From NCBI RefSeq assembly GCF_019097595.1, contig NC_080726.1, positions 16,715,705 to 16,779,704 on the forward strand: a stretch of 64,000 bases of DNA. The letters are read 5' to 3'. This document shows, in pieces, positions 25,056 through 51,946 of this stretch; positions within the stretch are counted from its first letter, which is position 1; every line of letters starts with the position of its first letter. The position numbers and the translations under genes are program-made. The notes under the pieces were generated by a model, which searched no databases, had not been told where the DNA came from, and saw only the letters and a list, made by a program, of their open reading frames with translations. This DNA is from Hemibagrus wyckioides. Lineage: Eukaryota; Chordata; Actinopteri; Siluriformes; Bagridae.

Positions 25056-25340
25056 TCCAAACCATGTTCCAGCATGACAATATCCCTGTCCACAAAGCAG
25101 CATCATGACCTGCACAGATCCCTGACTCTGACCCAACTCCACTGAACACTGACTGCTCCCCAGACCTCCTCACTCTTACAACATCAGTGGCTGATCTCAC
25201 TAATGCTCTTGTGGCTGAATGATCACTAATCCCCACAGCCACAATCCAACATCTAGTGGAAAACCTTCCAGAAGAGTGGAGTTCATTAGAACAGCAGAGG
25301 GAATCAAACTGGAATAAGATTTCAAACCATGGTGAGGTGT
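25056..25340 (+). pseudogene. Tc1-like transposase C-terminal relic
   Basis: Reads MFQHDNIPVHKA (the second catalytic Asp block), loses the central part, then SVADLTNALVAE, a stop, and IPTATIQHLVENLPEEW, the C-terminal end of Tc1 transposases. Stops and gaps make it inactive. Confidence 0.75.
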
Positions 25341-25793
25341 GAACATACAGCATAGCACAGTAGATCATGATTAATCACTGAAGAGAGTACTGTCTCTGAG
25401 TCTGTGACAGAGCTGAGTGTCAGGTAAGATCAGCTGACAGCAGGAACTCCTAACAAGGACACACCCTAGCAAGGACAAAGAGAGGGAGGGAGAGAGAGAG
25501 AGGGAGAGAAGGAACAAGGTATCCAGTTGCATTAGAATCAGAATAGTGTAAAAGAAAGTGTCTTGGTTTTCCAAATCCTATAAGGAAGTAAGCAAATGAC
25601 CAGTGAATATCAAATATCTTCGGTGTTGAAGACAAAGCAACTGTGCAGGATAATCACAGAGAGGGATAAGAAGAGAAGGAACGCAGGTGCGCACTTACAT
25701 TAAAAGAGAGAAGAGAGAGAGACGGCTGCGGAGTTTTGGACGCTGCATTCCTTTAATTCCCAGATTGCTGCCTCTCAGTGCAGCAACTAAAGC

Positions 25794-42158
<16,365 letters not shown>

Positions 42159-42995
42159 GGCAAAGTCAACAAGAGGACATCGGTATATTAGTACAAACAC
42201 AAACATCAGTGCAATGCAAACGATACAGTCACTGTTAAATCTAAGTGAACTCTGGGACTTACCTGAGCAGATGTCATTGATAATTCCACAAATGATACCA
42301 TGATGAATCAGATGCAGATACAAATTCAGAAATGAATCTTCGCTTCCTAACTGGTGCAGTCACCTTCTCAGGGATCATTTTAATTTAAGATGCAGTTGTG
42401 CCTTGCAATAGCCTGAAACAATGTTAACAATGAACTTGAACAATGTTAGCTTTATACTGACCAAATTCACTATGCCAAATACTTTTAACAGCAAACGGGA
42501 TCAATTCTGATCTATAGAAACCTTATTATAAGTTATTGTTTAATTTTTTCACTCACCTTTACTGAGTTTCTTTATTTGCACGTTTAATAGCATTAATAAG
42601 TGAAGTGTTGGGATCTGATACTTCGGAGTATTTGGATGTCATTATTTCACATGTTGGATGAGCCAAAAAAAGTTAATGCATTTTTAATAGTTAACATTTT
42701 CTAATGATTAATAATATGATTATTTATATTTTTTTAAAAAAAGTTTTTTTAAAGTTAACAAAAACTTTCTTCCTGCTTACCAAAATGAGATGAAACTTGA
42801 ATTGTGTTCACTTTGTTCTGGCTCACGCATTCATGTGATGTGTGATGTGATGAATATTCCTCTTTTCTTTTCTTTTTTTTACTGTATTTATTGTAAAATA
42901 GTTGTCTAATGTTGTTATTCCTGCTGTTTTGTACATGTGTAAGAAGTGATATGTAAATAATGTACTCAATAAATTATGGAATTTGAGGGAGAGGA
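42159..42995 (+). other. tmprss4: Probable tmprss4 3' UTR
   Basis: Ends just past a good poly(A) signal AATAAA at 42968-42973, followed by GT-rich sequence (GGGTGTGTG) near 42999. Extent inferred. Confidence 0.65.
42968..42973 (+). terminator. tmprss4 poly(A) signal
   Basis: Canonical AATAAA about 810 bases after the stop codon, with a GU-rich downstream element. Confidence 0.65.
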
Positions 42996-43090
42996 AGGGT
43001 GTGTGATCATTTCTTCTCTTAACATAGCAAGCCTTCAGTCACATCCCGTCTTTATGAAAGAAAACACACAGATCATTTTTTATGAAAACT

Positions 43091-43096
43091 TTTATT
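43091..43096 (-). terminator. scn4b poly(A) signal candidate
   Basis: AATAAA on the - strand (TTTATT on +), the last such signal before the tmprss4 3' end. If used, the scn4b 3' UTR is about 4.1 kb, as is usual for this gene in mammals. Confidence 0.45.
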
Positions 43097-44148
43097 TGTA
43101 ATATTCTTTTTGTAATTATAATCTGCTACTGAAGTGCATAGTAAAGGAGAAGGACAGACGGACAGTTACAGAGACGAGCGGATTGCACGATGGCTTTCTA
43201 GAGTCATGTTGATGAGGTTTATCAGCATTTTCAAGGCAATGAGGACAGACGGTGTGAAGCTTTTACTCCAGTGTTGGCCACACAGACACACTCAGAAGCT
43301 CGAATAAGAAAAAAATGGAACTTTCTTCAGAGGATTTTTGCGATTGGGGACGAGTTATCAACAAGTTACGGCTTTCTGTTTCAGTGCTGAAATTCACTGA
43401 ATCTGCGATTAAAAACGCTTTATTAAATTGTGTTCTCTGCATGTGTCACTACAGCATATAATAGTTTAATTCTATCAGGAATCTGGAAAGGTGAGTATAA
43501 AAAGAGAGAGTGCTCTCTGTAGTGGAATGTGTCGAGTGGAGAGCAGATCTCTCAGTGTTGTGGTTTGGCAGTGAGAGAAGGGCAGGATCTAAAATCCAGC
43601 ACTGAAATCCAGTTGGTCATTTCATAATCTCATGATCGAGTTAAGGTCTGAGTGTCTTGTTTGCTGGAGAAGTGTGCACATTTGAAATTCTGTGTTTTAT
43701 ATCTTTTTTTTAAAAAATGTAGCTTTATATTTTGAGGCACTCAGTGTTTTTATTGTGACTGAGTAGCGAGTTACACAAACTGTTTTTAGTGTACAAGATA
43801 CCAAGTGGGCAGGGCTGGGCTTGGTATTTTTTGTTTTTTTTTGTTAGTTTTTTGTTTCTTTTTCTTTTTTTTCTTTTTAAATAATAAAACAGAGTTGGAA
43901 CTTCCTCTGATAACAATGACATGGTTTAAGAATAAAAGTAAAGTGTACCTAGTTAAAAGACTACGACGAGCCGTTTGAATGCATCAGGATACTCTTGAGA
44001 CATGCAGGCACTCGCTTCTTTTAACATTATTGTACGACTCGAGTATCTTGAAGTTTTATCATGTAATATGGCATTACGCTAAGCCTAGAGCTTCTAAACC
44101 ATCCTTAAGAGCTTTGTTATAAGTTGTTTTAATTTAGCACGCTGTTAT

Positions 44149-44376
44149 ATTAAGTCCATATTGCTTATGCATGCTTAAGTAATAACAAAAAGAACAAGGC
44201 TACAGGAAAAGCAATGAATGTGCAGTGCAAGCTAAAGTACATTCATATATTTCAGGATTTTATATTAAGTCTAGATTGCTTAGGCATGCTTAAGCAATAA
44301 AACAATGACAGCCAGAATGTCTAGAGACAAAGGCTTAGCCAATAAATCTGCACTGCGAGCTACAGTACATTCAGAA
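44149..44376. repeat. Diverged tandem duplication with palindromic core
   Basis: Two copies of about 114 bp (44149-44262 and 44263-44376). Each begins TATTAAGTC, carries a near-palindrome of the form TTGCTTAxGCATGCTTAAGxAA, and ends with GTACATTCA. It lies inside the presumed scn4b 3' UTR. Confidence 0.7.
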
Positions 44377-45486
44377 CAGCAAGCAAAATAAATTCTGTTT
44401 CAATTTTAAATATATTTCCATTCATATTTACTTCATTCGATTCTGAATTGATTTTATGGCTAATTTCGTTGACGTTCTGTCAGCCTGCGTTCTTTCTGTT
44501 CTCTGAAGTCACACGGTTTTCTTGCTGAACGCTGTCACTCTGCACTGTAAATATTTCTTTATATTGTTTTTGTACTTGGAGTTTGTTTATGAATAGATCG
44601 TATAAAGATAGGATTTTTAAGTGGATTCCTTTTTTCATCTTAGTTATGCTAGAATGTGCTTTAAACACAAAGCCTACTCTTGGTATCTCCGCTGGAAACA
44701 GCGACACACTTCCACAGTAAACGTTTGGCCTTCTCTCGCTGTTTGCTTGTGTGACCATGGGGCTGACACCAAACACACGTGTGTACAGTGAGAGATACAA
44801 CAACGAAATTAAACCGCAGTCTCAATGGAACAAACAAGAAAGAATGACTGGCAAGTATTGCCTTTTGAAATCAGAGCATCTACCCAATTCCTGAAATCAT
44901 CAGTAACACGGACAGTTAACGCTAATGACGTCAGTACGAAGCTGTGAACCTCAGCGCAATGACAAATGCACTACCGCTTTCACAGGATGAACCATATAGC
45001 ACACAGAACGCCAGGGTTCCACGCTGCTCTTATTGCTGCCACACATTAACCCTTTAAAGTGAATTATGTTTCTACTGTGTACCAAACTGAAACATTTCTT
45101 CTTCCTGTTTCAGTTTGGACTAAACAGAAAGTCAAATCTCATCAATCCTCAAAATCTACACACAAAAGAAATGTAAAACTGCTCTGTTAAAAATATCCCA
45201 AACAACTGAGATTGCCAGAGCCCCTGAATTCTGAGAGTCAAATCTAATGGAAGACGTAGAGATATATGCTCTTTATATACCTGTAAACCGAGAGAGCAAG
45301 AGAGAGAGAGAGGATTTATGGACTTAGAGAATACAACGAAGTTACTGAAGGTTCTGGGTTCATTCTCGGTTTAGTCGATCCTGACATTAGCATGTCTGAT
45401 AGAATAGTAATAGCAATGTAATGATTATAGTTTAAGGATTTTTATACATGGAGCTGTATTTTTTTTTGTGCTTATCACTCAGCAAT

Positions 45487-45489
45487 CTC

Positions 45490-45522
<33 letters not shown>
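45487..45522. repeat. (CT)n microsatellite
   Basis: About 18 CT units with one CCC interruption. Confidence 0.9.
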
Positions 45523-45523
<1 letters not shown>

Positions 45524-47174
45524 ATATCTGTACTCTCATTTTTTTTTTCACTATATCCTTACACCATACAGGTATAAACTGGGTACATTTATGTTGCTGT
45601 AAATGGACCCCCTCCTGCCTCCTGCAGCGTATCATTTAACGTGTTATCTGTCATCTGAGTGAAGCGTAAGCCGGTAAGAGCACATACATAAATCATTCAC
45701 ATGCTTTCTGTTTTGTTCCTTAAAAAAATGCATTGATTAACTTGTTAAAAGCAGCATCAGAAAGGATCATTCACGTTCTGCAGGGAGGAACTTCTTCTTT
45801 TTTTTTTCCTTAAAAGGGTGGGATTGTCTTACTAAGGAACTTATTTTATAGGGAGTTTCTTTTTTCTCCCTTTTATAGCAGATGTGTTTTTATAGCAGAA
45901 TCCCTAAAAGCAAAGATTTTCATTAAAGACTTTCAAAAAGCAAGAAAAATTCGAAGCATTAGCAGGCACATGTGTTTTTTTTCTTCTTCTAAATATGGAT
46001 ATTAGATTAAAGCTGCCCTGAAGGACACAGTACTAAAGAGTTTCCCTTTTCCAACACACCGAGTTCACGTCTTATTTAGTTACTCAGACACCTTGCGTGT
46101 GAAATCAGGTGTGTTGGACATCTAACAAGTGTACTGGATCTCCAGGACATTATTTGTGTTTGCAAATAAAAGGTTTCTGATTCTGGGCTGGATTTTCCCT
46201 TTCAGCATGCCACAGATTCATAAAGAGGTTAATATCCGGGCTGCATATTTTAGATGCTTGTATTTGTTGTTAATATTTAGGCAGTGTAAGTAGTAGTTCT
46301 CTTCATATCTGTATCTCTTCAGTATCTGAACTGAACCTAGTGGACAAATGAACAAATCCGGGTGATAAATTGAAGGATAGCCCTGAATAAATGAGTGGAG
46401 AAATACCGATAGCATTAAGCAGTTAACAGCCTCACTTCCTGCTCATTTTACCTTCATCCTGCATCAGGAAGAGAAAAGGAAATGATCTGTGTGTCTTTGA
46501 CAGAGAGTTCACTAAAGGCAGGAGCTTCAGTGGCCGGAGCCTCAACATGTGACGTTGTGCAGTCATGTGATTTGTGAGAAAAAAATTGAGGTCATTGAGA
46601 AATAACAGTAATGTGGTCACCACCTTCTTACTAAAGCACTTGGTGTTAGTTTTTCCTTTAATTTGTCACCCTTCTTTAAGTATAAGTGTATCTATGTATA
46701 CAGTGCTGTTAAAATGTCTTAGACTCCCTCATTTTATTTTAACAAATTGTGTTATAGTTCTTTATTTTATGACTTCTGCATTTTTGTCAACATTTTATTT
46801 TCAGTTTTCTAATATTATTTTTTTTCACCAAAAACAGAAAAATGTGTCAGTAATAAAGACATAATGAAGGCTGTTTTACTCAAAAAAAACAAAACTAAGG
46901 ACTTACTTAAGAAAGAAATTTTTAAAGAAATTTTTTCATTATTGTTTGTGTCTAAGACGTTAAACAGTACTGCATATTTAAACCCTGTGTAAAGCGAGTG
47001 CTGTTGAAAGGTGTGGTATCCAGCCCAAAACTCAGACTAAATATTTCTAAAATATATATAGCGCAAAATTCTAGAATATATCTAAATTAATGTTAACATT
47101 TTGTTTTCCATAAAGATAAAACAGTCCATATTTATAGCCATATCTCAACATCCACTGAAGCACATTTACTCGTT

Positions 47175-47268
47175 TTATGCCTTTGGTGACGCTTTGTTGT
47201 CTGCTTTGGAACCTGAAAGTCCGTTTTCTGTGTTGTCATTTCCTGAAGAGCTCACAAGGCACTCTTTA
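47175..47268 (-). CDS. scn4b: scn4b exon 5 (C-terminal tail)
   Basis: Reads KECLVSSSGNDNTENGL and ends GSKADNKASPKA before a TAA stop, matching the mammalian beta-4 tail. The acceptor TATATGCAG lies directly beside a (TTTC)n tract on the transcript strand. Confidence 0.92.
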
Positions 47269-47298
47269 CTGCATATAGGAAAGAAAGGAAGAAAGAAA

Positions 47299-47359
<61 letters not shown>

Positions 47360-50300
47360 TAGGTAAAAAAAAAGTAATAAAAATTCAGTGTTGTACAGAA
47401 AGTTTGTAGAGAAACGGGATGTGTGAGTAAAGTGCTGTAAGAGGTGAATCCTTGGGACTTTTGAAATGGCTGCTGATGTAATATTTGTGGTCACGTGAAG
47501 GTAATTTCAAGGGGGTTAAATGTCTACTGTAGATCTTTTTTTTTTTTACGTTTTTTCTCACTTTATTACTGCTGTAGCATCAAATATCAGTACAAACAGA
47601 TTTCACTGGATATGTTAATAAAAATGTGTAGAGACAGAAATCCCTCGAACAAATCACTCGGCATGTTCCCACGCTGTTCCTGAGCTACACTGATGACATT
47701 CTTACCACCTGCTTACATGAGAGCTCCAGCTGTTCATTTCTTCTTTCTCCACATTTCAGCCCTGGAGAAGGCATCGACATCACACACCAAGTCTCAACCA
47801 GAACCTTTCTAGACATGTCAGAGAATTAATCAGATTCAGCTTTAGAGAGCACTATCTCTTCAAAGAATACTGATGGTTCTTAATTACAGAACTAAACAAG
47901 CACTTTAAAAAATAATCTTCCCTACAACTTAAGAACAAGTAGAGGCTGCGGTAGATGGAAGTTTTAATCATCTGAATAGTACTCCCATAGTTTTAGGTTT
48001 TTAATGCCAGTTCTGTTCCTTGCAATTATTCTTCGAAATACTCTATTAACAGGGTTAAATCTTATCCAGAAAGGGCCGGTGTGGGTGCAGGTTTTCATTC
48101 CAACCAAGCAGAAGCTATACCTGATTCCAACTGGCTACTCAGTAGATCTTGGTTTTCTGCTCAGATAGAATGAAAACCTGCACCCACACCGGCCCTTTGC
48201 GGATAAGATTGGACACTTTGAGTTCAGTTTTAGTTTCTTTAGATATTAACAGATATTATCCAAAATCTGTACTCAAGTAAATGTACAAGTACTTATAGAA
48301 ATATTTACTCAAGTAAAAGTAACAATCTTAATAGTTACTTGAGTAAGAGTAAAAAAGTATCCAATGAATAAACTACTCAAGTAGCTAGTTAATAGTTACT
48401 TCTGATCTGACGGATATGAAGCAAAAACCCAGAATTTCAAACTACTTGGAGAGCTTTCACGCACCTCTCCTTGAAAGTCTCTTTGTTATATAAAACACAG
48501 GTTGAAGTGAAGTAGCCTATCTCAGTCCAGTGATGGTCACATCTCAGTCCAGTGATGGGCACATTAACATTACATGACCTGTCATTTGCAATAAAATCTC
48601 AAACAGACCCAGGTGTTTTTCTAACAGTTAACTCTGTCTTTATTTTCACATTCACAACACAAACTTGTCAGCATCTGCATTTAAACAAGCTAACTGAGAA
48701 CAAAAGAGATGGTGTGTGTGTGTGTGCAGAGTGTTTGTGTTTATGTTTGTGTATGAACTTGTTTATGTGTGTTTGCCCTTCAGTATGTGAATGTTTATTT
48801 TGTCATATGTTCTTTCTTGAACAATCAGTTTTACAGAATTTAAGTAAAGTAAAAAATAAAGTAAAATTTTTTCACTAAACATTTACTTGAGTAAGAGTAA
48901 AAGTATACATATTTAAATATACTCTAAAAGTACAAGTTACCCAAAAAAATTTACTCAAGTAAATGTAACGAAGTAAATGTAATTCGTTACTACCCACCTC
49001 TGGATATTAATCACAATAGAAAAATCTGTACACAGTGCCATCCTGGAAGCTCTCTGCCTAATGCCCAGTGTTTCAAGATACACTCCAGAGGGAAGGAAGA
49101 CTATTCTTCTGCAAGATATTCCTTCAGTTTATGTTTTGATGAAGGTGGCGGAGAGCTCTGTCTAAAACTGGTCTAACAGGAGCCTGTGGGTGTAAAGAGA
49201 CCTTATAGACAGTATACATAAACCTATGTGGACATCTGAGAACATCCCAGAACAACACCATGGAGATTAATATGGAGTTGGTTCCTTCTTAGCTGCTGTA
49301 ATAACCTCCTCTCCTCTGAGAAGGTTTTCCATTAGATTTTGAAAAGTGGATGTGAGGACCTGTGTTCATTCATTCACAACAGAAAAAAGACTGGGCTCTG
49401 ATGTCCATGTCATCCCAGTGGGCCTGAAGTAAGGGATCTGTGCAGGACACTCGAGTTCTTCTACTTCAACCATGTGCTAATTCTTTTTGTGCACAGGGAC
49501 ATTTTCATGCTGGAACAAGGTGTGGATTCTTAGTTCCATTGAAGGTAAATGTAATGTTACACATCCAGAGACGTTCTGCTCAACTTTGTGTTAACAACAG
49601 CAGTTTCGGAAGAACCACATGTGAGTGTCGTGATCATGTGATGATGAGTGAATATATATTTAACCGTGACTTACTTTTTCTCTTGGGCCTTGTTGAGGAA
49701 ATGTAGGACCACTGCCTTTATCACCATGACTATAATGATCAGCCCAATAAGCCCTCCAATCACAGATACGATGATGATCGTCAGTGTGTTGTCCACTTCC
49801 TTAACTGTTGGCAAAAATAACAAAAAAGAAATTTATTCCACACTAAATAATTATTAATATTTTATAAAACTTGCAATAGCAGATACTATACTGTGGAAAC
49901 AGATGCACAAGGTCAATGTGACAGATATCTTAAATAAAAAGTAACGAAAAACACTTGTCTTATTCAAACACTTGTTCTGGATTGACATGTGTAAACTATT
50001 GTGCTGTAAAAGATCTCAAGATTGAAAAAAGAAATGCACATGCAATAATGAAGAGAATAAATGTGTCATTCTGCACTTTTCCAGCATAAGCAGGCTGAAA
50101 CTCCTTGTAGCACTGAGACTGTAGAGATCTTTAACAGTTTCACTGACTCTGTGCCCATGAAAGCCTCAGATTCTCATCACAGTAAAATATAAATACTGAT
50201 TGTTTGTGTTGGTGGACTGTGTATAGATGATGCTAATGAAGTTAATTATAATTGTATTGTCTTACGCTGGTTGACTACGATGAGATTGAATATAGCACTG

Positions 50301-51265
50301 TGGTTTCGGTTCTTCTCTTTGGGGTTGCGGGCGAAGCAAATGTATTCTCCCTCATCCTCGAAGGTGACGTTCCACAGCAGTACAGAGATGTTACTCTCCT
50401 TACTGGAGCCCACGAACATCAAACGCTCATGGTAGATCATCACATGAGGCTCCAAGCCCTCGGCTGGGATCACCCCCTCACAAAGCTGAAGGGATCAGAA
50501 TCATTAGTGATTTTTGGAGATGAATTACACCACCTCCAGTTTGTAGGACTAGCTACAGAGAATACTTATACAGAATATTTTCTATTTTGCATATAAACCT
50601 TCTGAATGTTCCTGGACCAGGGTGGTTTCTGAGAAACTAGTGGAGACACCTCAAGTAACAACAGCACATGGCCTATAAAACTACAATTAAAACTACATCT
50701 AAACTACACTTAACACAACACTCAACCCCTTTCACATTCTCATGTTTCTAAGGAATTGAGGGATGTAAATATAATTAACATACATAATAAGCTGTTTCAT
50801 GCTAATACACTTCATTTTTCACATAAGTGTGCTAATGAATTAACTGTTTATTTATTTTATTAGCATTTTTTATTGTGATCACACTGGAGTATTTTAAAGG
50901 TCAGTGCTGCAAGGTCTCAGGTTCAGTGTGATGAAGGAAACACAAGCTCAAAGGAAGTCTCCATCACTTCTGAGGAAAACCACCTGGTGTTCATAGCATC
51001 ACAGTTCTGTAGCTTCCCTTATTCTATCTTTATATCAAACCTTTACAGTAAGACTGTAAAAAAGACATGGCAAAACTGATGAAGGTCTCACCTTATTCAG
51101 AGTCCCATTGTCATTATACTTCCAGTTGAAGTAGAGGTTTTGAATGCCGATACAGCTACTGTAGGTACAAGGTAAGAGCACAGAGCTACCATTCATCACC
51201 TCTACAAAGCTAACCTTCCCCACTGATACCTCCAGTGCCTGTGCACACCATACCCCTGAGAGAGG

Positions 51266-51315
<50 letters not shown>

Positions 51316-51873
51316 ATATATTAGAGCACTCCATTGCAAGCAGCACCACTGGTGTTTAATTTGCGTTTGGTTACGTAAAGGATAATTAGAGGGACATAAT
51401 GTTCAGGTTTCGTGACAACTGTCAAATGCAGACTAAACACTGACTGATATAGTCGGGAATGGAAAGTCTGGCAGCAGAATGAAGTAAGAAATATTAAATT
51501 TATTGAATATGGAAAATAAAGATATTTTCTACAGAGATATTTTATCTTCATATTGTGTATTTAATGCGTTAAAGGCAGAAATATTCATCTCTGAAAATAC
51601 TCTATAATTTTCTTGAAGATGTGATGGGACAGAGAAAGTTTAGGTTTTTATATACTATTATTATTTTATTATTATTATTTTATATACATTAAAAGCTTAG
51701 TTTAAATTTACATTAACATATTAATGTGCAGTAAATACAAATTAATAAAATAAAAAAATTTCATTTATGATTTTACATTGGTGCATTAAAAAAATAAAAT
51801 TTATTTTAAGTAGCGAGTATAAAAACTTCAAACAGTTATTATCTTCATTAATATGCTATGTAGGCTAATAGAT

Positions 51874-51946
<73 letters not shown>

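Larger units (their letters stand above)
43097..47174 (-). other. scn4b: Probable scn4b 3' UTR
   Basis: About 4 kb with no other gene on either strand. It holds a diverged tandem duplication at 44149-44376 and a (CT)n run at 45487-45522. Extent inferred from the position of the poly(A) signal. Confidence 0.45.

Noticed and set aside
44480..44803. 107-codon - strand frame considered as the scn4b tail exon
   Set aside because: It lacks the conserved tail; the true tail exon (KECLVSSSGNDN...) was found at 47175-47268.
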